Below are positions 8,686-16,389 of a stretch of DNA of 64,000 bases, piece by piece. Location: contig JAEWXG010000027.1 of assembly GCA_023396095.1 (NCBI GenBank), positions 1-64,000 on the forward strand, given 5' to 3'. The position numbers and the translations under genes were made by a program. The DNA comes from Bacillota bacterium. Its GTDB lineage: Bacteria; Bacillota; Clostridia; Christensenellales; UBA3700. Under the pieces are notes generated by a model. It did not search any database and was not told the origin of the DNA. It saw nothing but the letters and a program-made list of their open reading frames with translations. How positions within the stretch are numbered: position 1 is the stretch's first letter; every line of letters begins with the position of its first letter.

Positions 8686-10242
8686 TTATATTATCCCATT
8701 TTCTACACTGGAGAATGCTTTGTTAATACATTCATCCGACGGTTTTTTTGTAAACAAACTTATTATCACTGTTGAAAGAACTGATACTACCATACAAATT
8801 ACACCAATTAAAGGTGATGCTGACATTCCATTTTGGATTGCTTTAGCAAAACTAATCTCAAAATTTCCAATCATATATCCAAAAACAATAATTAAAATAA
8901 AAGTTAAACTTAGTGTTAAAAGCATCGATACCCAAACAGCAGTTTTAGTTATTTTTTTATTATATATTCCAAGAACATATGGTCCCATAAATGATCCTGA
9001 TAATACCCCCCAACTTAATCCCATTAAATATGCAATCGCTGTTAATTTAAACTTTATATTTAACACAGCAATTATTGTTGAAATCAATATAAAAATAATG
9101 CACCAGATTCGCATGACCCATGTAACTCGTGATTCTTTTGCGTCTTTTCTAAGAACTCCTTTATATAAATCAATTGCTAATACAGATGCCGAAGCTAATG
9201 AGACTGAAGCAAGTGTTGACATACTGGCAGATAAAATCAATACCGCAATTAAGCCAGTTACACCTACTGGTATAACTTTCTTAATCATAAATGGAATTAT
9301 GTTGTCAGTAATATTTCCAACTTGTCCCAAGTCTGATAAGAATAACCTACTTAACCCACCTATAAAATATGCAATAAATCCTATTATAAGGGCAAACAGC
9401 ATGCTTATAACCATTCCTTGATTAATACTTTTTTGATCCCTTACTGCGTAGTATTTATGAATTGTTTGAGGTAATGCCCATACTCCAAAAGATGTTAATA
9501 ACACTAATGCAATAAGTGACATATTTTTACCAAACAACCAATGCTCGTGTGGTGCATCTTTAATGAATAAACCAAATCCTTCATTTGCAAGTTTTGTTAA
9601 TCCTTCTATCCCATTTACCTCTGATCGAGTAATAAATAGAATAAGCATAACAACTACTCCAATTAGCATTATGATACCTTGAATAAAATCTGTAATAGCT
9701 GTCGCAAAGTAACCGCCAAAAAAGAGATATAGTGCTGTCATTGCGGCTAATATTATTATAATAATCCAACCTTTTATTCCAAAAACTGTTTCAAACAAAT
9801 TACTCAATCCATTGTAAACTGATGACGCATATGGAACTAAAAAAACAAAAATTAGAATTGATGCATATGCTTTGAGACCATGAGATTCATAACGTTTCTC
9901 AAAAAATTCCGGCATTGTCCTGGCTTGCAAACTATATGTCATGTTTTTTGTTCTTTTTGCCAGTACTTTCCAAGCTAAAAGCGAACCAATAATTGCATTA
10001 CCAAGGCCAATCCAAATTGATGCTATCCCAAAACTCCACCCAAATTTACCAGCGTAACCAATAAAAATAACTGCCGAAAAATATGTGGTCCCATAAGCAA
10101 AAGCTGAAATCCATCCACCTACCCCATTTTTCCCTGCAAAAAGAAAATCATTTAAAGATTTTGATTTTTTACTAGTATAAATTGCAACTGCAATCATTCC
10201 AGCAACATAAATAGCAAAAATTAAACCGTCTATCCAATTCAT
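8686..10242 (-). CDS. Sodium:solute symporter (SSS/SLC5 family), putative arylacetate importer
   Basis: 518 residues with about 13 hydrophobic spans. The start (IDGLIFAIYVAGMIAVAIYT, then KKSKSLNDFLFAGK) and the segment YGTTYFSAVIFIGYAGKFGW are typical of the solute:Na+ symporter family, close to the proline/pantothenate/acetate-type members. It is the first structural gene of the operon, 20 bases after the attenuator terminator, with AGGTG as ribosome-binding site. Position ahead of two arylacetate-CoA ligases suggests it brings in an arylacetate by Na+ symport. Family is secure; substrate is inference. Confidence 0.85.
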   Translation of the reverse strand: MNWIDGLIFAIYVAGMIAVAIYTSKKSKSLNDFLFAGKNGVGGWISAFAYGTTYFSAVIFIGYAGKFGWSFGIASIWIGLGNAIIGSLLAWKVLAKRTKNMTYSLQARTMPEFFEKRYESHGLKAYASILIFVFLVPYASSVYNGLSNLFETVFGIKGWIIIIILAAMTALYLFFGGYFATAITDFIQGIIMLIGVVVMLILFITRSEVNGIEGLTKLANEGFGLFIKDAPHEHWLFGKNMSLIALVLLTSFGVWALPQTIHKYYAVRDQKSINQGMVISMLFALIIGFIAYFIGGLSRLFLSDLGQVGNITDNIIPFMIKKVIPVGVTGLIAVLILSASMSTLASVSLASASVLAIDLYKGVLRKDAKESRVTWVMRIWCIIFILISTIIAVLNIKFKLTAIAYLMGLSWGVLSGSFMGPYVLGIYNKKITKTAVWVSMLLTLSLTFILIIVFGYMIGNFEISFAKAIQNGMSASPLIGVICMVVSVLSTVIISLFTKKPSDECINKAFSSVENGII

Positions 10243-10262
10243 TTTATTACACCTATTATATT

Positions 10263-10289
10263 AAAAAAGCCGCATATCTTGCGGCTTTC
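10263..10289 (-). terminator. Attenuator terminator in the leader of the arylacetate operon
   Basis: On the minus strand AAAGCCGC (10288-10281), a 7-base loop, GCGGCTTT (10273-10266) and a run of six T (10268-10263) form an intrinsic terminator. It ends 20 bases before the symporter start codon, so it acts inside the operon's own leader. Its 5' half can instead pair with the antiterminator segment at 10315-10326. Confidence 0.85.
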
Positions 10290-10326
10290 ATTTACTATTT
10301 TTGTATTAAAAAACGCCACAAGATAT
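10274..10326 (-). promoter_or_regulatory. Antiterminator: alternative 12-bp pairing with the terminator
   Basis: The RNA segment AUAUCUUGUGGC (10326-10315) is complementary to GCCGCAAGAUAU (10285-10274) over 12 pairs with a single G-U wobble. That second segment contains the 5' half and loop of the terminator, so the two structures exclude each other. The stop codon of the leader peptide abuts the first segment, so a ribosome that finishes translation would mask it and allow termination, while one stalled at the upstream Tyr codons would leave it free. Confidence 0.75.
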
Positions 10327-10394
10327 TATCTAGCACTCTTAAAGTAGTAGTAATAATAAAAGTTAGCGTTAATTTTTATCATTTGTGTATTCAT
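10326..10394 (-). CDS. Aromatic-rich leader peptide (22 aa) of a transcription attenuator
   Basis: Reads ATG to TAA for 22 residues: MNTQMIKINAN, then F-Y-Y-Y-Y-Y-F, then KSAR. Five Tyr codons in a row (10358-10344) are flanked by Phe codons. It lies between a strong promoter and an antiterminator/terminator pair, upstream of genes for arylacetate and arylpyruvate metabolism, as in phe/trp-type attenuators. No Shine-Dalgarno is visible and the predicted transcript start is within about two bases of the first ATG, so translation may be leaderless, or may begin at the second Met. Too short for normal gene finding. The sequence is observed; the Tyr-sensing role is inference with strong structural support. 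Confidence 0.78.
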   Translation of the reverse strand: MNTQMIKINANFYYYYYFKSAR

Positions 10395-10400
10395 TGCTAA

Positions 10401-10429
10401 TATTCTAAACACTCGCATTTATGTTGTCA
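10401..10429 (-). promoter_or_regulatory. Promoter of the arylacetate operon (TTGACA-17-TAGAAT)
   Basis: On the minus strand a perfect -35 TTGACA and -10 TAGAAT are separated by 17 bases (approximately 10429-10401). Transcription would begin around 10395, directly at the leader-peptide ATG, giving a leader of about 130 bases up to the attenuator terminator. Confidence 0.75.
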
Positions 10430-10466
10430 ATAAAAATGATTAATTTTAAGATAACAGGTTGGTGTG

Positions 10467-10512
10467 AACTGAAGTTCGGTTTCTAGTATTAAATAATAAT
10501 ATCACTTCAGTT
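10467..10512. terminator. Weak hairpin after the nitrogenase-like operon
   Basis: AACTGAAGT (10467-10475) pairs with ACTTCAGTT (10504-10512) around a 28-base loop. There is a T run only on the plus side. It could help end the nitrogenase-like operon (stop at 10611), but is not a convincing terminator. Apart from this and the promoter, nothing else is apparent in 10430-10610. Confidence 0.25.
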
Positions 10513-10610
10513 TTTAAAATGAATATTCTATTTAATAACATTCCATTCAAAAAATAAATTTATCTAATAATGTTTAACGAGTAAATCCTAAAATTATATT
10601 AAGTTTGGGT

Positions 10611-11774
10611 TTAATCCAAAATGCAATCAACAATTGACTTCATTAAATTATATGCACCACTTCTACCTATGGTAGGTGGATATTCTGGTGTTAATAAACG
10701 ATAACTTAGTCCTAAATAGTCTAAAACAACACCTTTATTAAAATATGAACATATTTCACTATTAGAAATAATGCAGCATTCTTGGTTTTTAAATTTTTCA
10801 ATAAATTCATTACATTCCATATATTTTTCTTGCAATGAATTATGAAAACAATAATACTCAATTACACAATTATCAAACCTATTAAAAAAACCTCTTAATC
10901 CAAATAAAATATCTTCGTCCATATAGCATACTATGCGTAATTTAGTATGCTGTATTATATTTTTAAATTGTTGAAAAACATAATCATATGAACAATCTTT
11001 TGTTTTTTGCGTCTTCATTAATAATGTTTTGGATACTTCCTCAATAAATTTTATTTCTTCTTGTATTCCAATTCCGCTAAAGTATATATATGGTATACCA
11101 CAATTTTCATTTAATTGTTTTCCAATTCCCAGCAAACTCATTGATGTTATAATATTAAATTTTGAATTAAAAATATTTTTAAAATTGTTGAACTTAAAAT
11201 CATTCAAGTTATCAAATTTGCATTTTTCTAAAAATTTATTTTCAATCAAATTCACTAAATATCTATGATTTATTTTCCCTTGAAAAGAAAAATTACTTCC
11301 CAAAATACAAAATCCATCACCTTTGTACCCTTTAAAATTTTTTTCTTTAATATGCTTATATATTTCTATAATGCTCTTGCCTACTGCAACATAAAAATCT
11401 GCATTCAATTTGATATTTAAAATAAAAATATTTTTCATTTTGAATTTCATTAAAACTAAATCATAATCTATATTAATGATACTCCCAATAGCTGATTGCA
11501 CTATTACTATATTTTTAAAACCTTTATCGCGAATTTTATACAAGACATCCAAAAGTATATCGTAATTGCCAAGCGATATATCATTGTCGGTTAAAGGTGC
11601 AGAAAATATATTACTTATATATAATTCATCACTTAATCTAGAACTATGCCCAAAATTAAACAAAACATGTCCGCCAGTCGAACAGTCCACAATTGCTAGA
11701 TCTTTATATCTTGCCAACAGATATGTTACAGCCATCCTAGCTGAAGGAAATGTGCATAACTTCTTTAATCCCAT
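10611..11774 (-). CDS. Nitrogenase component-1-like protein (NifD/K family), divergent subunit
   Basis: 387 residues, shorter than NifD/NifK (about 480-520). It begins KKLCTFPSARMAV with Cys7, then VDCSTGGHVLFNFG with Cys31, a 24-residue spacing like the first two P-cluster cysteines of NifD/K. The third position, expected in a TC-P-type motif, reads IVQSAIGSIIN with no Cys. A segment APLTDNDISLGNYDILLDVL resembles the L-x-E-x-D-VVFG motif, and the C-terminus YPPTIGRSGAYNLM resembles the NifE/NifK tail. It overlaps its partner gene by 10 bases. It probably forms a heterodimer with the 341-residue subunit and carries a reduced or altered Fe-S site. Not a nitrogenase; substrate unknown. Confidence 0.7.
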   Translation of the reverse strand: MGLKKLCTFPSARMAVTYLLARYKDLAIVDCSTGGHVLFNFGHSSRLSDELYISNIFSAPLTDNDISLGNYDILLDVLYKIRDKGFKNIVIVQSAIGSIINIDYDLVLMKFKMKNIFILNIKLNADFYVAVGKSIIEIYKHIKEKNFKGYKGDGFCILGSNFSFQGKINHRYLVNLIENKFLEKCKFDNLNDFKFNNFKNIFNSKFNIITSMSLLGIGKQLNENCGIPYIYFSGIGIQEEIKFIEEVSKTLLMKTQKTKDCSYDYVFQQFKNIIQHTKLRIVCYMDEDILFGLRGFFNRFDNCVIEYYCFHNSLQEKYMECNEFIEKFKNQECCIISNSEICSYFNKGVVLDYLGLSYRLLTPEYPPTIGRSGAYNLMKSIVDCILD

Positions 11775-12790
11775 ACTCTCTCCATAGCATTTAAAATATA
11801 CTTATTTCTCTCAAAAGAATTTAAATGCTCTAACTTGTCTGATAGCAAGGAATAATCAAAATATACTTCCGCTTTATCTCTAAACTCTTCATCTAAAAAA
11901 CTTATATTATTGCATCTTAATAATTTACAAGAATCTATTTCTTTGAACGAACAATTTAGCGATTTAACTTCAACTAACTCTAATCCATAGCATTCTAAAA
12001 ACAGAGCTAAACTACACGCATCCAAGCCTTTTATAGAAATTTTAATACCTTTATGTTTTTTTATCTTATCTTCAAAATGAAGTACCACTTCCTTTTTTAT
12101 TCCCAATAACTCAATGTAGTCAATGTTTTTAAATATCCCTATAAAAGAAGTCATATCAATTAATTCAAAATCATGATCTGAACAATTTTCTTTAACTGCA
12201 TCAAGATACTTTAAATCCAGAACCATGTGCTTTTTATTTTTGCATTTTTTTATAAAGTTAAAATAAGATTCTAAATTATTTTCCCAAAGAGTGATTTCTT
12301 TATTGTTCAATATTTCCTCAGTAAAACAACTATGTCTATATAATTCTAAATACAATGTTCTTAAAACATCTAAAGAAGAATTAGTGTAAGAAAAATGTGG
12401 AGCTTTTATAAAACATATATTAGGATATATGTGCGATATTTCTTCTATCCCTAAACTAATTAAACTTGGTACACAGGTGATGATACAAATTGCACTTTGT
12501 GATATGCAATTTAACTCTTTAAGTGCTTCCCTAATATCATTTAAATCTCCAAAAATAATCTCTTTGTCTGTTAATTCATAAGACCAATTAACTCTATTAT
12601 TATCATACTTATGTTTTTTAGAATAAAATGAACATTCCTCCATCCCTATTACAAGAATATTTAAATCATCTAAAGAAAAAATCTCTTCCATTATTATGTC
12701 CATTGGACAATGTTCAATGTGTGATACATTGGTTTTATTTTTATTGTATTCTGCAATTTTTCTCATCAAAATATATTTATCCATTTGCAA
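11765..12790 (-). CDS. Nitrogenase component-1-like protein (NifD/K family), three-Cys subunit
   Basis: 341 residues. Cys28 (EHCPMD), Cys53 (GMEECSFYSK) and Cys106 (IITCVPSLISLGIEE) are spaced 25 and 53 residues apart, matching the three P-cluster ligands of NifD/NifK, and YELTDKEIIFGDLNDIREAL matches the conserved LTE-x-D-VVFG block. No FeMo-cofactor Cys/His pair could be identified. It lies between the NifH-like reductase and the second subunit, overlapping both (14 and 10 bases). Such nitrogenase-like dimers receive electrons from a NifH-like ATPase and reduce difficult substrates such as tetrapyrroles or thioethers. Family by motif reading; reaction unknown. Confidence 0.75.
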   Translation of the reverse strand: MQMDKYILMRKIAEYNKNKTNVSHIEHCPMDIIMEEIFSLDDLNILVIGMEECSFYSKKHKYDNNRVNWSYELTDKEIIFGDLNDIREALKELNCISQSAICIITCVPSLISLGIEEISHIYPNICFIKAPHFSYTNSSLDVLRTLYLELYRHSCFTEEILNNKEITLWENNLESYFNFIKKCKNKKHMVLDLKYLDAVKENCSDHDFELIDMTSFIGIFKNIDYIELLGIKKEVVLHFEDKIKKHKGIKISIKGLDACSLALFLECYGLELVEVKSLNCSFKEIDSCKLLRCNNISFLDEEFRDKAEVYFDYSLLSDKLEHLNSFERNKYILNAMERVWD

Positions 12791-13520
12791 TAATTCTTGC
12801 TAATTTTAAATAATGATGAAAAAGTGCCGAATCAGGGAAAAGTTCAACTGCGGTTTTGTGTTGTTTTTCTGCTATCTGAATCTTTTCATCTCTTTCCTGT
12901 ACGTGAATTATATTTGTGCCAAATTCTTTAACTGCTATCTCCGCTATTGCTTCTTCATCTAATATATTTTTTTTATTTAAAATTACCCCTTTAACTAAAT
13001 TTCTATCGTTTTTTGATATAGTTTTCACTGCTTGAATAATATTTCCAGCCGCATATAAAGACATCATTTCCCCAGACGAAATTATATACAACTGCTCTGC
13101 ATATCCTTTCTTTATTGGCATAGCAAACCCTCCACAAACTACATCCCCTAAAACATCAAATAGTACAAAATCTGGTTTATATGTTTCATAAACACCTAAC
13201 TCTTGAATTTTTTCAAATGCTGTCACTATACCAAGCCCAGCGCAACCGGTTCCAGGAGATGGTCCTCCTGCTTCTATACAATAAACGCCATTTTGACCTA
13301 TAGAAACAATATCTTCCGCAGTTAAAAAGCAATTTTCTTGCATTAATTCCAAAACAGTTTTAATTTTCTTACCATTATTATGATTTATTGTAGAATCTGA
13401 TTTCGGATCGCAACCAATTTGTAAAACTTTATATCCTTGTTTGACAAGTGCCACTGCTATGTTTGATACTGTTGTAGATTTTCCAATTCCACCTTTTCCA
13501 TAAAATGCTATTTTTTTCAT
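12777..13520 (-). CDS. NifH-like ATP-dependent reductase (nitrogenase iron-protein family)
   Basis: 247 residues. P-loop YGKGGIGKSTTVSN at 7-20, switch region CDPKSDST at 37-44, and the two [4Fe-4S] ligands of the homodimer interface: Cys93 in GTGCAGLG and Cys129 in VVCGGFAMPI. The family is secure. The residue equivalent to the ADP-ribosylated Arg of true NifH (GCAGR) is Leu here, so that control is absent. It should deliver electrons with ATP hydrolysis to the two component-1-like subunits encoded directly downstream. Co-transcription with a FecBCD importer suggests the substrate is an imported chelate or tetrapyrrole (inference). Confidence 0.88.
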   Translation of the reverse strand: MKKIAFYGKGGIGKSTTVSNIAVALVKQGYKVLQIGCDPKSDSTINHNNGKKIKTVLELMQENCFLTAEDIVSIGQNGVYCIEAGGPSPGTGCAGLGIVTAFEKIQELGVYETYKPDFVLFDVLGDVVCGGFAMPIKKGYAEQLYIISSGEMMSLYAAGNIIQAVKTISKNDRNLVKGVILNKKNILDEEAIAEIAVKEFGTNIIHVQERDEKIQIAEKQHKTAVELFPDSALFHHYLKLARIIANG

Positions 13521-13531
13521 ATAACTCCTTA

Positions 13532-14326
13532 TTAATCTAATTTAGTAAAAGATAAACAAACTGGTTTTTTTGTTTTTTTGTCTAAAATAATATTGGCATC
13601 AACATTAAAACATTCTTTTAACATATCTTTATTAATAACTTGGGCAGGCGTACCCTGATATTTTACGTTTCCATCACCCATAACAAATATATAATCTGAG
13701 TAAATAGAAGCTAAATTTAAATCATGGAGCACCATAACAATTGTAATATGCTCATCTTCGTTTAATTTTTTTAATAAATCTAAAACATCTAATTGATGCG
13801 CTAAATCTAAATAAGTGGTAGGTTCATCCAACAACAAAAAATCAGTTTGTTGCGCCAACGCCATGGCAATCCACACTTTTTGTTTTTGACCACCAGACAA
13901 ACTTCCTATCTCTCTATCAGCAAATTCTGTCATTTTTGTTGCTTCTAATGCCCATTGAACAATCTTCTTGTCTTGATTGTTCATTCTACCTAACCCTTTT
14001 TGATATGGAAATCTACCATAGGCAATTAATTCTCGACAAGTTATACTCAACGGAGCAACTGGCATCTGTGGTAAAATTGCCATCTTTTTTGCTATGTATT
14101 TAGTTTTCATTTGTTTTATATCCTCATCACATAAATATATATTACCCGATTCAATTTTGATAATTCTCCCAATCGCCTTTAATAATGTTGATTTTCCACA
14201 TCCATTAGCTCCAATAATTGATATTATTTTATTTTTTGGGATTTCAATGCCTATAGATTCAATTATTATCCTCCCATCATATCCGGCTTTTAAATTTTTA
14301 ACATTTATTCCAAATTCCATGATCAC
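13532..14326 (-). CDS. ABC transporter ATP-binding protein, FecE/BtuD type
   Basis: 264 residues. Walker A GANGCGKSTLLKAI near residue 40, signature LSGGQKQKVWIAMALAQ near 142 and Walker B FLLLDEPTTYLD are all intact. FecE-type ATPases power uptake of siderophores, haem and cobalamin. The gene sits between the second permease (2-base gap) and the NifH-like gene (11-base gap), tying the importer to the nitrogenase-like enzyme. A start at the second Met (two residues later) is equally possible. Confidence 0.92.
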   Translation of the reverse strand: MIMEFGINVKNLKAGYDGRIIIESIGIEIPKNKIISIIGANGCGKSTLLKAIGRIIKIESGNIYLCDEDIKQMKTKYIAKKMAILPQMPVAPLSITCRELIAYGRFPYQKGLGRMNNQDKKIVQWALEATKMTEFADREIGSLSGGQKQKVWIAMALAQQTDFLLLDEPTTYLDLAHQLDVLDLLKKLNEDEHITIVMVLHDLNLASIYSDYIFVMGDGNVKYQGTPAQVINKDMLKECFNVDANIILDKKTKKPVCLSFTKLD

Positions 14327-14328
14327 CT

Positions 14329-15327
14329 CTACTTTTTAATCAACAAATATATAAAATATGGTACAGATAAAATAGAAATCACTATTCCTGTTGGTATATT
14401 AGAAAATAAAGAAAGATTTCTTATTAAAATATCCGCAAACAGAATAATAAGGGCTGAAATTATGCTAGAAGCTGGCAATAAAAATTTGGCATCTTCCCCA
14501 ATAACTTTTCTTGCAATATGTGGTCCTATTAACCCTAAAAAAAAGAAATTTCCGCCAAATGCCACTGATGATGACGATAGAGCAACAGCTGATAAAGACA
14601 GCATTATGAATTCTCTGCTAATATTTATTCCTAAACTTTTTGACGTATCATAGCCTAAATTTATAATATTAATTTTTTTTGCTTTTGAATATATCGCTAT
14701 AGAAAAAAATAGCAACCAAATCGAAAATATTTCAATATATCTCCACTCAGTTCCCCATAATTCTCCCGAATTCCATCGTTGTAGAAACTCTAATTTATTT
14801 TGATCTATTAACATCATCATAAATGTTGCAATCGCACCATATCCTGCACTCAACGCAATACCTGTCATTATGATTCTATTTGTATTAAAATTACTTTTCC
14901 TTTTTACACTCAGCACAAAAATTAAAATTGCAGCCGTAATTCCCCCAGTCATTGCAAGAATAGGTAACATAATAGCTGTCAAGGATGATTTTTTAAATAA
15001 AGCAATATACACTGTAACGAATAATCCAGATCCGGCACTCACTCCTAATGTCCCTGGAGATGCTAATTCATTGTGAAGCAGATTTTGCATAACTACACCT
15101 GACATTCCCATCCCTATCCCCACCAAAATAGAAAGAATTACTCTAGGCATTCGAATTTGAAAAATAATTAATCTTGTTTGTTCTGTCCCTCCACCAAAAA
15201 ATGTTTCAACAACTTCCTTAAACGAAACCATGTGTTTCCCTAAACTGCACCCTAATACAAAAGAAAACAATAAAAATGTTATTAGTACTATTAATTTTAG
15301 TATTTTAAGTTTATTTTTTTTACTCAT
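14329..15327 (-). CDS. FecCD-family ABC transporter permease, subunit 2
   Basis: 332 residues with about nine or ten membrane spans. The FecCD signature is clear: RMPRVILSILVGIGMGMSGV, LASPGTLGVSAGSGLF and GLIGPHIARKVIGEDAKFLLP. It is part of the chelate importer with the neighbouring permease, ATPase and lipoprotein. Two distinct FecCD genes indicate a heterodimeric membrane channel. Confidence 0.92.
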   Translation of the reverse strand: MSKKNKLKILKLIVLITFLLFSFVLGCSLGKHMVSFKEVVETFFGGGTEQTRLIIFQIRMPRVILSILVGIGMGMSGVVMQNLLHNELASPGTLGVSAGSGLFVTVYIALFKKSSLTAIMLPILAMTGGITAAILIFVLSVKRKSNFNTNRIIMTGIALSAGYGAIATFMMMLIDQNKLEFLQRWNSGELWGTEWRYIEIFSIWLLFFSIAIYSKAKKINIINLGYDTSKSLGINISREFIMLSLSAVALSSSSVAFGGNFFFLGLIGPHIARKVIGEDAKFLLPASSIISALIILFADILIRNLSLFSNIPTGIVISILSVPYFIYLLIKK

Positions 15328-15339
15328 ATATTTTATACT

Positions 15340-16389
15340 TTAATAATTATTTTTTCTCTTGGCCGTTGATACAGCAATAAAGAATGGAACCCCTACAACA
15401 GCAACTATAATTCCTACAGGAAATTCCCGCGGCCGTATAATCGTTCTTGCGATTAAATCAACAACAGTCACAAAAATTGCACCATACATACATGAGATTG
15501 GCAAAATGTATCTATAATCTAATCCTACAATCAGTTTTACTATATATGGTATTAATAATCCCACATATCCAACTGGACCTATAACTATCACTGATATCCC
15601 AGATAAAAATAGAACAATTAATGTACTTAACAACTTACCAATAAATAAATTAACCCCAAGACCTTTTGATACTTCATCTCCTAAATTTGATAATGTTAAA
15701 GTTTTTGCAATAATCAATGATAAAAAAACACATATTAGAAAAAATGGTATAGATATTTTTATATCCATCCATCTTGTATTAGCTGAACTCCCAGCCATAT
15801 ATTTCATCATTCTAATAACTGCTCCATTTTTTAAAATTATCGCCATCGTTATGGAACTAAACAATGTTGAAACGGCCATCCCGGATAAAATCATTCTTTC
15901 AGGTGTTGACCCTCTTCTCCCCATTACAGCAATAGAATAAATTAAAATTGTAGCTATTAATGCTCCTAAAAATGAGAATCCAAATCTTTCCAATCTAGAC
16001 AAATTGGGGAAAAATGTCATCATAAAAATAATAGCAAAGGTTGCACCTGCATTAACCCCCATTATTCCCGTATCAGCCATAGGATTTTTGGTATTACATT
16101 GCATTATTGCGCCAGCTATAGCTAATGAACCTCCCACGATAATATCGGCAAGTAAGCGCGGTAGTCTAATATCCTTTATGATAATGTGTGAAAAATTTGA
16201 AGCATTAAAGTGAAAGATACTATCGTATATTTCAATAAAACTAATTCTTTCTGAACCGATGTATAAAAATAATGAAGATATTATAAATAAAAAAATTGCA
16301 CCCACTATAAAAATTATTTTAAAGTAGGTGTAATTTTTATTGGAAGTATTACTTATTTTATTATTTTTTAATAGCTTGCTGTAAAGCAT
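15340..16389 (-). CDS. FecCD-family ABC transporter permease, subunit 1
   Basis: 349 residues, FecCD family: RLPRLLADIIVGGSLAIAGA, NPMADTGIMGVNAGATFAII and GPVGYVGLLIPYIVKLIVGLD. The start overlaps the upstream binding-protein gene by 29 bases, with AAGGA nine bases before the ATG. An N-terminal extension of about 20 polar residues precedes the first span. Partner of the permease encoded 12 bases downstream. Confidence 0.92.
   Translation of the reverse strand: MLYSKLLKNNKISNTSNKNYTYFKIIFIVGAIFLFIISSLFLYIGSERISFIEIYDSIFHFNASNFSHIIIKDIRLPRLLADIIVGGSLAIAGAIMQCNTKNPMADTGIMGVNAGATFAIIFMMTFFPNLSRLERFGFSFLGALIATILIYSIAVMGRRGSTPERMILSGMAVSTLFSSITMAIILKNGAVIRMMKYMAGSSANTRWMDIKISIPFFLICVFLSLIIAKTLTLSNLGDEVSKGLGVNLFIGKLLSTLIVLFLSGISVIVIGPVGYVGLLIPYIVKLIVGLDYRYILPISCMYGAIFVTVVDLIARTIIRPREFPVGIIVAVVGVPFFIAVSTAKRKNNY

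Noticed and set aside
8720..9421. 233-codon plus-strand reading frame
   Set aside because: Exactly antiparallel to the symporter gene, with Ile/Thr-rich low-complexity translation; a shadow frame.
10330..10610. T-box or metabolite riboswitch before the symporter
   Set aside because: No T-box GGTGG-ACCGCG motif or specifier stem, and the leader is only about 130 bases; a peptide-based attenuator explains all elements.
10611..13520. Nitrogen fixation genes
   Set aside because: The NifH-like protein is genuine family, but the partner subunits are short, lack FeMo-cofactor ligands and a full set of P-cluster cysteines, and no nifB/E/N accompany them.
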